This document shows, one piece after another, positions 33,028-41,457 of a DNA stretch of 64,000 nucleotides. Position numbers and translations under genes: made by a program. Origin of the DNA: Betaproteobacteria bacterium (GTDB lineage Bacteria > Pseudomonadota > Gammaproteobacteria > Burkholderiales > SG8-39); contig SCTY01000003.1 in the NCBI GenBank assembly GCA_004297625.1, positions 1 to 64,000 on the forward strand. The letters run 5' to 3'. The first letter of the stretch is position 1. Every line of letters begins with the position of its first letter. The notes under the pieces were generated by a model that was given only the letters and a program-made list of their open reading frames with translations, searched no databases and was not told the DNA's origin.

Positions 33028-34348
33028 CAGACTCGCTCTGACAACGGCTTTCGCCGTCTTGTCGCTCGGGGCGTCCGCTGAAGACCTCGTTCAGGTCTAT
33101 CGCGACGCGCAGCGCTACGACGCGGTGTACGCGGGCGCACGGCATTCGGCCGAGGCCGGGCGCGAGCGGCTGCCGCAGGGACGCGCGCTCATTCTGCCTA
33201 CGCTGAACCTCACCGGAAGTGCGACACGCTCGCGCATCGACTCGGAGTCGAAGGACCCGGCGGCGCAGCCGAGCTTCGTGCGCAATCCGCGCTCTCTCGG
33301 CTATACGCTGACGCTCGCGCAGCCGCTCTTCCGGCCGCAGAACTGGCTGCAGTACCGGCAGGCGGAGTTCCAGGTGGCGCAGGCCGAGGCGACCTTCGGC
33401 CAGGCGGGCCAGGATCTCATCGTGCGCGTCGCGCAAGCGTACTTCGACGTGCTCGCGGCGCAGGACACGCTCGGGCTCGTGCGCGCGCAGAAGACGGCGA
33501 TCTCCGAGCAGCTGGCGCAGGCCAAGCGCAACTTCGAGGTCGGCACCGCGACCATCACCGATACGCACGAGGCACAGGCGCGCTACGACCTCATCAGCGC
33601 GCAGGAAATCGCCGCGCAAAACGACCTCGAGAACAAAAGGCGCGCGCTGCAGCTCGTCACCGGCAAGGAATACGGCGAGCTCAAGCCGCTGCGCGCCGAC
33701 GTGAAGCTGGCGCCGCCCAACCCGAACAACATGGAGACCTGGGTCGAGCTCGCCGAGAAGCAAAGCTACCCGGTGCAGGCCCAGGAAGCCGCGGCTCAAG
33801 TGGCTGCGCTGGAAGCAAGGCGGGCGAGCGCCGGGCATCTGCCGACGCTCGATGCGGTCGCGACCTACGGCCAGACCGACCAGACCGCCTCCACGACGAG
33901 CACCGTGGGCGCCGACATCACGAGCACTACCCTCGGGCTGCAGTTCGCGATGCCGCTCTTTCAGGGCGGCGCGATCAATTCGCGCGAGCGCGAGGCGGCC
34001 GCCCTGTCGCTCAAGGCGAAAGAAGACCTGGAAAACGCGCGCCGCACCGCCGCGCTCACCAGCCGGCAGACCTATCTCACGGTGATCAACGGCATCGCGC
34101 AGGTCGGCGCGCTCGAGCAGGCGCTCGTGTCCTCGCAGAGCGCGCTCGACTCCAACAAGCTCGGCTACGAAGTGGGCGTGCGCATCAACATCGACGTGCT
34201 GAACGCGCAGCAGCAGCTCTACTCCACCCAGCGCGACCTCGCGCTCGCCCGTTACAACACCATCACCAACCAGCTTCGCCTCAAGGCCGCGGCCGGCAGC
34301 CTGCGCGCGGAAGACCTGGAAGAAGTGAACCGTGCTCTCGCCCCGTAA
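32984..34348 (+). CDS. tolC: TolC-family outer-membrane channel
   Basis: 454 residues. A signal peptide (about 1-32, ending LSLGASA) is followed by EDLVQVYRDAQRYDAVYAGAR, then two structurally repeated TolC halves with long coiled helices (AQAYFDVLAAQDTLGLVRA, KRNFEVGTATITDTHEAQARYDLI and QTYLTVINGIAQVGALEQA, LGYEVGVRINIDVLNAQQQLY). LGLQFAMPLFQGGAINSR is the beta-barrel strand signature. The ATG at 32984, 5 bases after GGGGGG, is chosen because it begins a credible signal peptide. It exports substrates together with an inner-membrane pump, very plausibly the RND pair upstream. Its TAA is immediately followed by the convergent waaA stop with no gap. Confidence 0.92.
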   Translation: MPGLAPSTRPYRCTNRLALTTAFAVLSLGASAEDLVQVYRDAQRYDAVYAGARHSAEAGRERLPQGRALILPTLNLTGSATRSRIDSESKDPAAQPSFVRNPRSLGYTLTLAQPLFRPQNWLQYRQAEFQVAQAEATFGQAGQDLIVRVAQAYFDVLAAQDTLGLVRAQKTAISEQLAQAKRNFEVGTATITDTHEAQARYDLISAQEIAAQNDLENKRRALQLVTGKEYGELKPLRADVKLAPPNPNNMETWVELAEKQSYPVQAQEAAAQVAALEARRASAGHLPTLDAVATYGQTDQTASTTSTVGADITSTTLGLQFAMPLFQGGAINSREREAAALSLKAKEDLENARRTAALTSRQTYLTVINGIAQVGALEQALVSSQSALDSNKLGYEVGVRINIDVLNAQQQLYSTQRDLALARYNTITNQLRLKAAAGSLRAEDLEEVNRALAP

Positions 34349-35590
34349 TCAGGGACGGACCACGTTTTTCGAATCAAGAACTTTCAAGCAAGCGGCAAGG
34401 TGGCGCGCGGTCGCCCCGCGATGTGCCGCGCATAGGCGTTTCCCCGCTTCCGACATCGCCGCGCGCTTTTGCGGGTTCGCGAGAAGCGACAGCGCTTCCT
34501 TGACGGCGGACCGGGCGTCGGCCACCTGGATCGCGGCACCCGCTTCGAGCGCGAGCCGCGTCGCCTCGGCGAAGTTGAAAATGCTCGGTCCGATAACGAC
34601 CGGAGCCCCGGCGGCGAGCGCCTCGATCAGGTTCTGGCCGCCCAGCGGCACGAACGAGCCGCCGACGACTGCGACATCGCTCGCGGCGAAATAGAAGGCC
34701 ATCTCGCCCATCGTGTCGCCCAGATGCACGCGGTCCTGCGGAGCGGGCGCCGGCGAGTGCGTGCGTCGCGACTCGGCAAGCGCCGCGACCTCGTCGAAGC
34801 GTTGCGGATGACGCGGTACGACGACGACCAGAACATTGTCCGTTGGCGGGACCTGCCCTAGCAGCAGCTTTTCCTCTCCCTCGCGCGTGCTCGCCAGAAG
34901 CAGCACCGGTCGTGCGAGGGCCGCGCGCCACGCTTGTCCATGCTCGAGCTGGCGCGGGTCGGGCTCGACATCGAACTTGAGGTTGCCCGTGACCTGAACC
35001 GTCGTCGCGCCAAGCGCGCGCAGGCGCTCCGCATCCGCGGCGCTTTGCGCGCAAACCGCCGCCAGACTGGCGAACGCGGGGCGCGTAAGGCTCGGCCAGC
35101 GCGCGTAGCCGCGCGCGGATTTCTCGGACATCCGAGCGTTGGCGAGAACCACCGGCACGCCGTTGGCCGAGCAGGCGGAGAGAAGGTTCGGCCACACCTC
35201 GGTCTCCATCAGCACGCCGAGGCGCGGCCTGAAGTGCTCGAGAAAGCGCTGGACCGTCCTTGGAAAATCGTAGGGCAGGTACGCGATGAGCACCGATTCG
35301 CCGTAGACCTGCTTCAGCATTTGTCTTCCGGCCGCGGTGGTGCACGTCATGAGCACCGCATGGTCGGGAAGCGCCCTGCGCAGCATGTGCACCAGCGGTG
35401 CCGCGGCGCGCGCTTCGCCGACGGATACCGCATGCACCCACACCAGCTTTTCGCTTCTCGGGGTGGCGTAGCGCCCAAGGCGCTCGGCGACAAAGCTGCG
35501 GTAGCCGGGCTCACGGCGGCCGCGCCACCATAGCCGCAGCAGCAGGGCCGGCAAAGCGAGGCGCAGCAGCGCGGTATAGAGGCGCCTCAC
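34349..35590 (-). CDS. waaA: 3-deoxy-D-manno-octulosonic acid (Kdo) transferase
   Basis: 413 residues. It transfers Kdo from CMP-Kdo to lipid IV-A, the first inner-core step of LPS. It has an N-terminal membrane anchor (YTALLRLALPALLLRLWWRG), HAVSVGEARAAAPLV with the catalytic Glu, YDFPRTVQRFLEHFRP, TEVWPNLL and VVLANARMSEKS, and the C-terminal CMP-Kdo region GGSFVPLGGQNLIEALAAGAPVV. The start is GTG at 35588-35590, overlapping the waaC stop as GTGA. The last nine codons (DSKNVVRP plus stop) are encoded by a repeat-like sequence at 34350-34371, suggesting the natural C-terminus was replaced or trimmed. Confidence 0.94.
   Translation of the reverse strand: MRRLYTALLRLALPALLLRLWWRGRREPGYRSFVAERLGRYATPRSEKLVWVHAVSVGEARAAAPLVHMLRRALPDHAVLMTCTTAAGRQMLKQVYGESVLIAYLPYDFPRTVQRFLEHFRPRLGVLMETEVWPNLLSACSANGVPVVLANARMSEKSARGYARWPSLTRPAFASLAAVCAQSAADAERLRALGATTVQVTGNLKFDVEPDPRQLEHGQAWRAALARPVLLLASTREGEEKLLLGQVPPTDNVLVVVVPRHPQRFDEVAALAESRRTHSPAPAPQDRVHLGDTMGEMAFYFAASDVAVVGGSFVPLGGQNLIEALAAGAPVVIGPSIFNFAEATRLALEAGAAIQVADARSAVKEALSLLANPQKRAAMSEAGKRLCAAHRGATARHLAACLKVLDSKNVVRP
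34350..34371. repeat. Repeat-like sequence (GGGACGGACCACGTTTTT) forming the waaA 3' end
   Basis: The sequence resembles the GGGACAGACCCCATTT family at 21936 and 24633, but with the variant GGACCACGTTTTT. Such variants are frequent in proteobacterial repeat families, stated from general knowledge. Here it encodes the waaA C-terminal residues and stop. There is no second arm, so it is a single unit. Confidence 0.5.
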
Positions 35591-36510
35591 GCGAAGCTTT
35601 TCAGCACATCCACAACCTCGGGCGGCTTTCCGCGCGCGCCGACGTTTCTCGCGTTCGCCGCCCCGTAAAGGCCGGTAAGCGCCGGGTCGGAGCCGCAGTA
35701 AATCCCGACGGTCGGCACACCGAGCGCGGCAGCGAGATGCGTGAGGCCGCTGTCGAGCCCCACTACGCGTTTGGCGTTCAGCAATACTTCGGCGAGCTCC
35801 TTGATCGGCTTGCGATTCGGCACCACCGCCTGCCCGAGGCCTTGTGCGACGCGCTCGGCCCGGCTGCGCTCTTCCTCGCTTCCCCAGGGCAGCACGACCG
35901 GCAGCGCCAGCGCGCGCCCGAGCTCGATCCAGCGGCTCTCCGGCCAGAGCTTGTCGGCGCGGCTCGTCATGGTGAGCAACAGCGCATACGCGCCGGAGCT
36001 GCCCGCGGCCTTGCCTTGCAAGCCATAGTCGCACGCGCCTTCCAGGGCATAGCCGAGCGCCGCGGCGGTCAACCGGCGATTGCGCTCGACCGCGTGGAGT
36101 GGCCGGGGAACCGCATGCGCCACGTCATAGAAGCGCGCCGCCATCGGCTCGCGCGCGCTCGCTCCATCCATGCCGTGCTTGCGCCCAAATGCGAAGCGCG
36201 CGACAAGCGCGCTTTTAAGAAGGCCCTGCGTGTCGATCACGGCATCGTAGCGCTCGGCTGCGAGCTCGCGCTTGAAGGCGGCGATCTCGCGCCACACCCC
36301 TGCGCTCCACAGCGCGGCTCGCCAGCGCCGCAGCGCGACGGGAATCACGCGGCGCACGCAGCGGTGCATGCGCGCAACGTCGGCGAACGCCTCTTCCACC
36401 ACCCAGTCGATCTGCGCCCCGCCGGTGCTGCGCGCCGCGTCGCTCACCGCCGGGCAGTTGTGAACCACGTCGCCGAGCGAAGAGGTCTTGACGAAAAGGA
36501 TGCGCGCCAT
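35587..36510 (-). CDS. waaC: ADP-heptose:LPS heptosyltransferase I
   Basis: 307 residues, GT9 family. It adds the first L,D-heptose to Kdo in the LPS inner core. Features: N-terminal ILFVKTSSLGDVVHNCPAV (SSLGD acceptor/phosphate loop), DWVVEEAFADV, DTQGLLKSALVARFA, RNRRLTAAALGY, LTMTSRADKLWPESRW and the nucleotide-sugar motif VVGLDSGLTHLAAALGVPTVGIY. The start ATG (36508-36510) has no evident ribosome site, and TATTCT lies just 5 bases upstream, so a short or absent leader is possible. It is coupled to waaA by the 4-base overlap and divergent from a core glycosyltransferase. Confidence 0.95.
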   Translation of the reverse strand: MARILFVKTSSLGDVVHNCPAVSDAARSTGGAQIDWVVEEAFADVARMHRCVRRVIPVALRRWRAALWSAGVWREIAAFKRELAAERYDAVIDTQGLLKSALVARFAFGRKHGMDGASAREPMAARFYDVAHAVPRPLHAVERNRRLTAAALGYALEGACDYGLQGKAAGSSGAYALLLTMTSRADKLWPESRWIELGRALALPVVLPWGSEEERSRAERVAQGLGQAVVPNRKPIKELAEVLLNAKRVVGLDSGLTHLAAALGVPTVGIYCGSDPALTGLYGAANARNVGARGKPPEVVDVLKSFA

Positions 36511-36560
36511 TGATTAGAATAGGGCCCGCCGATTCTACGGCGCATTTCTACTGGAGACAC

Positions 36561-37349
36561 TTGACCGACGCCGCCCGGGCTCCGCTCTCGGCCGTTCTCA
36601 TCACCCGCAACGCCGCGTCCGTTCTCGATGCCTGCCTCGAGAGCCTGGCGTTCGCCGACGAGATCGTGGTGGTGGACTCGGCGAGCAACGACGGCACGCA
36701 GGAAGTCGCCGAGCGCCGCGGCGCGCGCGTGGTGCAGAAGGAGTGGCTCGGCTTTGGGCGCCAGAAGCAGTTCGCGGTGGAGCAGGCGAGCCACGACTGG
36801 GTGCTATGCCTCGACGCCGACGAGCGCGTCTCGCCCGAGCTTGCCGCAAGCATCCGGGCGGCGCTCGCGGCGCCCGTCTCTCCCGTCTACAGGATGGCGC
36901 GGCGCAACCGCTTTCTCGGGCGCTGGCTCGCGCACGGCGAGGGCTATCCCGACTGGAGCCCGCGGCTCTTCAACCGCATGAACGCGCGCTGGAGCGACGA
37001 CCTGGTGCACGAGAAGGTGCTCTACGCGGTCACCCCGGGAACGCTGCAGGGCGACCTGCTGCACGATTCCTCCGACGATCTGACGGCGTACCTCGATCGG
37101 CAGAACCGCTACACCACGCTCGCGGCGCGGCAGGCGTACGAGCGCGGCCGCAGCGCAGGCATGTTCCATCTAGCGCTCTCGCCAGTGGTGCGCTTCTTCA
37201 AGTTCTACGTCCTGCGCCTGGGATTTCTCGACGGCAAGGCGGGGCTGCTGCATATCTCGATCGGCTGCATCAACAGCTACATGAAGTACGCGAAGCTCAT
37301 CGAGCTGCGCAAGGCCGAGAAAGACGGGTCCGATACCAGTCTCGTATGA
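36561..37349 (+). CDS. GT2 glycosyltransferase of the LPS core type (WaaE/KdtX-like)
   Basis: 262 residues from the TTG at 36561. The GT-A fold begins PLSAVLITRNAASVLDACLESL, with EIVVVDSASNDGTQEVAE, WVLCLDADERVSPELAASI (Asp-x-Asp metal site) and the family-typical VYRMARRNRFLGRWLAHGEGYPDW and DLVHEKVL. These features match the group that adds beta-glucose to heptose I (WaaE). The C-terminal hydrophobic region FHLALSPVVRFFKFYVLRLG suggests membrane association. GGAG precedes the TTG by 4 bases and a TAGAAT -10 lies at 36515-36520. Another TTG at 36510 would add 17 codons but overlaps the waaC start. It is coupled to the next gene as ATGA. Confidence 0.88.
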   Translation: MTDAARAPLSAVLITRNAASVLDACLESLAFADEIVVVDSASNDGTQEVAERRGARVVQKEWLGFGRQKQFAVEQASHDWVLCLDADERVSPELAASIRAALAAPVSPVYRMARRNRFLGRWLAHGEGYPDWSPRLFNRMNARWSDDLVHEKVLYAVTPGTLQGDLLHDSSDDLTAYLDRQNRYTTLAARQAYERGRSAGMFHLALSPVVRFFKFYVLRLGFLDGKAGLLHISIGCINSYMKYAKLIELRKAEKDGSDTSLV

Positions 37350-38293
37350 AGGTCCTTGTCACCGGCGTGGCTGGCTTCATCGGCATGCACTGCGCGAAGC
37401 GGCTTCTCGCGCGCGGCGACGAGGTGGTCGGCATCGACAACCTGTCACCCTATTACTCGGTCGAGCTGAAGAAAGACCGCTTGAAGCAACTGCCCCGGCT
37501 AAAGTTCCACCAGGTCGACATCGCCGACGCGCCGGCGCTGGAGAGAATATTCGACAGCGCAAGACCGCAAGCGGTGCTGCACCTCGCCGCGCAGCCGGGC
37601 GTGCGCTATTCGATGGCGAATCCGCACTCGTATGTGCAGTCGAACCTCGTCGGGTTCGCCAACCTCCTGGAGTGCTGCCGCCGCTATCCGCCGCGGCACC
37701 TCGTCTTCGCGTCGAGCTCGAGCGTCTATGGAGCCAACGCCAAGCTGCCCTGGTCGGAGAGCGACAACGTCGACCACCCCGTGAGCCTTTATGCCGCGAC
37801 CAAGAAGTCGAATGAGCTCATGGCGCACGTGTACAGTCATCTTTATGGTTTGCCGGCGACGGGCCTGCGTTACTTCACGGTCTATGGACCGTGGGGACGT
37901 CCCGATATGTCACCGGTGCTTTTCGCGCAGGCGATCATGGAAGGAAAGCCGCTGCAGGTTTTCAACCACGGCGACATGCAGCGCGACTTCACGTATATCG
38001 ACGACATCGTCGAAGGCACCCTGCGCGTATTGGACAAGCCTGCGCGCTACGCTATCTACAACATCGGCAATCACCAGCCGGTGGCGCTCCTCGACTACAT
38101 CGCAACGCTTGAGCGCGCGCTCGGAAAGAAAGCCCTGCTCGAGATGAAACCCATGCAACCGGGCGAGGTGAAGGCGACTTACGCCGACACCCGCGCGCTC
38201 GCCAACGCGGTGGGATTCGAGCCGGCGACGCCGCTCGGCGACGGTCTTGCCCGCTTCGCCGAGTGGTTCAGGAACTATTACGGCTACCAGTGA
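37346..38293 (+). CDS. NAD-dependent sugar epimerase, UDP-glucuronate 4-epimerase-like
   Basis: 315 residues of the extended SDR family. The Rossmann motif is VTGVAGFIGMHCAKRLL (GxxGxxG), followed by GIDNLSPYYSVELKKDRL, which is highly typical of CapI/LpsL-type UDP-glucuronate 4-epimerases, and HLAAQPGVRYSMANPHSYVQSN. The catalytic SSSSVYG and YAATKK (Tyr-x3-Lys), the TVYGPWGRPDMSPVLFAQAI substrate loop and GDMQRDFTYIDDIVEG complete the signature. It probably makes UDP-galacturonate for the LPS core or capsule, although GalE-like or decarboxylating activities cannot be excluded. It is coupled to the upstream GT2 as ATGA; a lipoprotein gene follows after 25 bases. Confidence 0.87.
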   Translation: MKVLVTGVAGFIGMHCAKRLLARGDEVVGIDNLSPYYSVELKKDRLKQLPRLKFHQVDIADAPALERIFDSARPQAVLHLAAQPGVRYSMANPHSYVQSNLVGFANLLECCRRYPPRHLVFASSSSVYGANAKLPWSESDNVDHPVSLYAATKKSNELMAHVYSHLYGLPATGLRYFTVYGPWGRPDMSPVLFAQAIMEGKPLQVFNHGDMQRDFTYIDDIVEGTLRVLDKPARYAIYNIGNHQPVALLDYIATLERALGKKALLEMKPMQPGEVKATYADTRALANAVGFEPATPLGDGLARFAEWFRNYYGYQ

Positions 38294-38318
38294 CATCCGG
38301 CACGGGCACAATTGGCGC

Positions 38319-38867
38319 ATGGCTAAGGCGCTCGCGTTGGCCGTTTTCGCCGCTGTGGCGCTCGGCGGGTGCGCCGTCATGGACCAGGAATACCCGGCAA
38401 GCTGGGATCCGTTGCCGCCGGCCATGTCTCCGAATTGCAGCAGCTTCGCGGGCAGCTACGCGGACCGTGGCGAGATGACCGGCTCCGCGAGCCAGCCTTC
38501 GCTCACCTACGGGCTCTTCGGCCACCACGGCGGCTGGCAGAACGTGCGGCGCGTCGATTTCGCGTTTCCGCAGCCCGAAGTCCTCGAGATCACGGCGTGG
38601 GACGCCGAAAAGCCGCTGTTTACGCGCCAGCTCAGCACCAACGCCGGAGATTTCGCCTGCAAGCAAGGGCGCCTGATCGTGCGCAGCAAGCGTTGGGTCG
38701 CCGCCGACCTGGTCGCCGGCCGGGAAGACGTGACGATCGAATTCGCGGCCGCCGGGCAGCGGCTCGTCGCGCATGTGCAGGAGAAGACCTACGGCGCCAT
38801 CTTCGCCGTCGTCCCGATCGCGGGAACGGCGGGCCGTTGGTACCGCTTCGCACGCCTCGCCCCGTGA
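38319..38867 (+). CDS. Small lipoprotein of unknown function
   Basis: 182 residues. The signal peptide MAKALALAVFAAVALGGC has a lipobox ending at Cys18. The mature protein has two further cysteines (PNCSSF and DFACKQG) and a WYRFARLAP end, with beta-strand-like alternation (VRRVDFAFPQPEVLEITAW). I do not recognise the family. The ATG at 38319 starts the lipid signal; the frame upstream is the end of the epimerase shadow. The TGA overlaps the downstream GTG, so it is translated with the DUF4254 gene. Its place in an LPS-core cluster suggests an envelope function, inference only. Confidence 0.8.
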   Translation: MAKALALAVFAAVALGGCAVMDQEYPASWDPLPPAMSPNCSSFAGSYADRGEMTGSASQPSLTYGLFGHHGGWQNVRRVDFAFPQPEVLEITAWDAEKPLFTRQLSTNAGDFACKQGRLIVRSKRWVAADLVAGREDVTIEFAAAGQRLVAHVQEKTYGAIFAVVPIAGTAGRWYRFARLAP

Positions 38868-39469
38868 CGCCGCTGCCGACTTCCATCGAGATCGTCCGGT
38901 TCCACGACGAAGCGCTCGCCACGCCGCAGAAAGCGGAGCGTTTCCAGTCCGGCGTGTGGGCGGCGATCGAAGCGAACCACTGGCACAACGCCCAGCTATG
39001 GGACCAGGAGGACCTGGCGCGGCGCAAGCACGCGCCCGATTCCGAAATCGCCGGCAACAAGCGCGCGATCGACCATCACAACCAGAAGCGCAACGACGCC
39101 ATCGAGCGCATCGACGAGGCGCTTCTTGGTTCACTTGAAATGGTTTCCCGGAAAGAAGATGCGCGGCTCAACTCCGAGACGGCCGGAGCGATGATCGACC
39201 GGCTCTCGATCCTCGCGCTGAAGATCAAGGCCATGCGCGCGCAGACCGAGCGCACCGACGTGGACAGGCAGCACATCGATTCGTGCCGCGAAAAGCTTTA
39301 CAGGTTATTGGAGCAGCGAAAGGACCTTGCCGGGTGCCTCGACCGGCTGCTCGCCGAGTGCGCGCGCGGCGAGGCCTATTTCAAGGTCTACCGGCAGTTC
39401 AAGATGTACAACGACCCGAATCTCAATCCCGCCGTCTACAACGAGGCCAGGCGCTCTACTCGCTCGTAG
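38864..39469 (+). CDS. DUF4254 family protein
   Basis: 201 residues, mostly helical and hydrophilic, with no signal or transmembrane segment. Recognisable DUF4254 features: NHWHNAQLWDQEDLARRKHAPDSEIAGNKRAIDHHNQKRNDAIERID and SETAGAMIDRLSILALKIKAMRAQ; the His-rich stretch is the most conserved part. Members are found in LPS and capsule clusters of proteobacteria, but no activity is established that I know of. The start is GTG at 38864-38866, overlapping the lipoprotein stop as GTGA. The 3' end overlaps the convergent GT9 gene by 34 bases. Confidence 0.85.
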   Translation: MTPLPTSIEIVRFHDEALATPQKAERFQSGVWAAIEANHWHNAQLWDQEDLARRKHAPDSEIAGNKRAIDHHNQKRNDAIERIDEALLGSLEMVSRKEDARLNSETAGAMIDRLSILALKIKAMRAQTERTDVDRQHIDSCREKLYRLLEQRKDLAGCLDRLLAECARGEAYFKVYRQFKMYNDPNLNPAVYNEARRSTRS

Positions 39470-40434
39470 ACCCGCGCGTCGGGAAGCTCAGCCACCGCTT
39501 TTTTCGCTTCCAGCCACAGCGCCTTCGGCCCGCGCGGCGCCCAGTTCGCCGGTCCCGGAGAGACATCCGATTCGGCGAACAGCCCCAGCACTCCGCCGGG
39601 GCTCGCGGCGGCGAAGTGCATCAGGCCCGAATCCGGAAAAATGCTGGCCCTTGCGCGCCAGATGAGCCCGAGCGCTTCCAGTATCGGCCCGCGGAACGGA
39701 TGAATATGCGGCGCGTGGGCATCAAGCACCGGCTGCGCGACCGCGTCGTCGCCGGGATAGAGCGGATCATCCGAGCGGCCGGGAGTCCACATGAACACGG
39801 TGTCCAGCCCCCAGGTCTGCTTGAAGTGCGCGCTCCAGCGCAGCACCTGCTCGGTGGTTGGCTGCTTCTTCTGCCGCCGCGCGCCGAGCCCGAGTACGAC
39901 GAATTGAGAGAGATTGCCTTCTTTTAGCCAGCGATCGGCGAAAGCCTTCGATTCATTCGAAAGGACGTAGCGCGGCCATATCGCCGCTGCGGGTTTCTCC
40001 AGGCCGAGCGGGCCAAGCATTGCGAGAAGGCGATCCATCTCGTGCACGGCCGGTGCGAGCGGCAGCGGGTCGGAAACGTTCTTCGCGCCGTAAGCGACCG
40101 TGCGCGCTCCGCGCACGGCAAGCGCGCGGCGCACCGCGCGCCGAGAGTGCTCGCCGTTGGCCACGATCACCCAGTCGAAATGCTCGCCGCGCAGCTTCCA
40201 GTGCAGCGCCAGGTTCTGCAGCGCCGCGCCGATGCGCACCTTGCCGCCGTGCCGCACGCGCGAATAGATCCAGAGCCGGTCGATGTGCCGGTTGCCCTCC
40301 ACCACCCAGGCGTTGTAGTCGTTTGCGAGCAGATGCACTTCGGCATCCGGGCGGCTGCCCTTGAGGTGCGCAAGCATCGGCGTGGCGAGCAGCAGGTCGC
40401 CGAGCTTATCGCGCTTGACGATCAGGACCTTCAT
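39436..40434 (-). CDS. GT9-family glycosyltransferase (heptosyltransferase-like), first copy
   Basis: 332 residues. MKVLIVKRDKLGDLLLATPML is the GT9 N-terminal motif, followed by HLLANDYNAWVVEGNRHIDRLW, DWVIVANGEHSRRAVRRAL, FVVLGLGARRQKKQPTTEQVLRW and a C-terminal sugar-nucleotide site FPDSGLMHFAAASPGGVLGLFAE. Members transfer ADP-heptose or related sugars to LPS core; the acceptor here is unknown. It differs from waaC and from the next GT9. The ATG at 40432-40434 lies 29 bases inside the 3' end of the upstream GT9 gene, so the two are coupled. It is convergent with the DUF4254 gene. Confidence 0.88.
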   Translation of the reverse strand: MKVLIVKRDKLGDLLLATPMLAHLKGSRPDAEVHLLANDYNAWVVEGNRHIDRLWIYSRVRHGGKVRIGAALQNLALHWKLRGEHFDWVIVANGEHSRRAVRRALAVRGARTVAYGAKNVSDPLPLAPAVHEMDRLLAMLGPLGLEKPAAAIWPRYVLSNESKAFADRWLKEGNLSQFVVLGLGARRQKKQPTTEQVLRWSAHFKQTWGLDTVFMWTPGRSDDPLYPGDDAVAQPVLDAHAPHIHPFRGPILEALGLIWRARASIFPDSGLMHFAAASPGGVLGLFAESDVSPGPANWAPRGPKALWLEAKKAVAELPDARVYERVERLASL

Positions 40435-41455
40435 GCACGGCGATGGACGTAAGAGGATTTCCTTCTAACTTCCGCAGCGGGCATGCCGCCGGCGTTGTTT
40501 CGATACCCGTATGAAAATCTGAAGAGCAAAAGCGGGCGACCGCATGCTCGAGGCATACCGGCTGCGCGCAGTCCTTCACCTCGCAGTGCTGCGCGCCGAG
40601 CGCTTGCAGCCGCACGCGCCGAAAATCGGGCTGGCGCGGCATCGCGTTGCGCCAGGCCTGCGTTGGCCCATAGAACACCGTGGTCGGCACCCCCATCGCG
40701 GCCGCGACATGGTGCAAGCCCGTATCGGTGGTGTAGAGGTGCGCGAGCTTGCCGAGCTCTCGCACCAGGTCATCGAGTTCGGGAAAAAAAACGAACTCGG
40801 CGCCCGGAGGAGCACCCGCTTCAAGAAGCGGCTGTGCGCCTTCGTCCGACGCGTTGAGGAAGATCCGAAGCGGCGCACCGGGATGGCGCTCGCGCAGCGT
40901 GGCCGCTAGCAGCCGCGCGATTACCGGGCCCATGGTGCGGCGCGGCTCGTCCGATACCGGGCCGACGCCAATGGCGACCGGATTGCGCTCCTTGGCAGCC
41001 GCGAGGCCGGCGAGCCGCAGCTCGCCCGGCTGCGGCAGGTTCGGCTCGAAGATTTGCGCGACGCGCCACGCTGGCTCGGACTGGAGCGGCTCGGGCGGCA
41101 GGTCGGGATATTCTGGAAAGACATCCGCGAAGCGCCTATCGAGGTAGACCTTGCGGCGCGCGCGCACCAGCCGGCCGGCCCAGCGCACTGGGTTGCCGAA
41201 AGCCCAAATGGCGAGCAGCGCATCGAAGCGCGGCTCGAGCGCGAGGCGCAGAAGCCTCGCAAGCAGCGACAGGCGGTTCGAGAAGCCAAAAATCCTGACG
41301 CCCTTTTCGCCTGCCAACAGCGGCGCGTATTTGGAGCGAATCAGCAAAGTGACTTCGTCGTCCGGGAAGCTGTCGACGTACTGGCGCACCGTCGCGTACG
41401 CGATCAGCGAGTCGCCGAGCTTGCCGCGAACGAGGAAAAGGATCCGGCGGCGCAC
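40406..41455 (-). CDS. GT9-family glycosyltransferase (heptosyltransferase-like), second copy
   Basis: 349 residues. The N-terminus RILFLVRGKLGDSLIAYATVRQYV is the GT9 opening with a KLGD loop. RKVYLDRRFADVFPEYPDLPPEP, an IGVGPVSDEPRRTMGP motif (phosphate contact) and TTDTGLHHVAAAMGVPTTVFYGPTQAW, the nucleotide-sugar site, follow. The C-terminal tail has four cysteines (EHCEVKDC, VCLEH, RFCSSDF), as in some heptosyltransferase III/IV-like proteins where CxxC motifs occur. Acceptor unknown. It starts 2 bases after the WbpM-like stop on the same strand, so 39436-44246 reads as one operon, WbpL-WbpM-GT9-GT9. Confidence 0.87.
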   Translation of the reverse strand: MRRRILFLVRGKLGDSLIAYATVRQYVDSFPDDEVTLLIRSKYAPLLAGEKGVRIFGFSNRLSLLARLLRLALEPRFDALLAIWAFGNPVRWAGRLVRARRKVYLDRRFADVFPEYPDLPPEPLQSEPAWRVAQIFEPNLPQPGELRLAGLAAAKERNPVAIGVGPVSDEPRRTMGPVIARLLAATLRERHPGAPLRIFLNASDEGAQPLLEAGAPPGAEFVFFPELDDLVRELGKLAHLYTTDTGLHHVAAAMGVPTTVFYGPTQAWRNAMPRQPDFRRVRLQALGAQHCEVKDCAQPVCLEHAVARFCSSDFHTGIETTPAACPLRKLEGNPLTSIAVHEGPDRQAR

Positions 41456-41457
41456 GC

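Noticed and set aside
36510..36560. Earlier TTG start for the core GT2 gene
   Set aside because: It overlaps the waaC start codon, lies upstream of the likely -10 and lacks a ribosome site; TTG at 36561 has GGAG.
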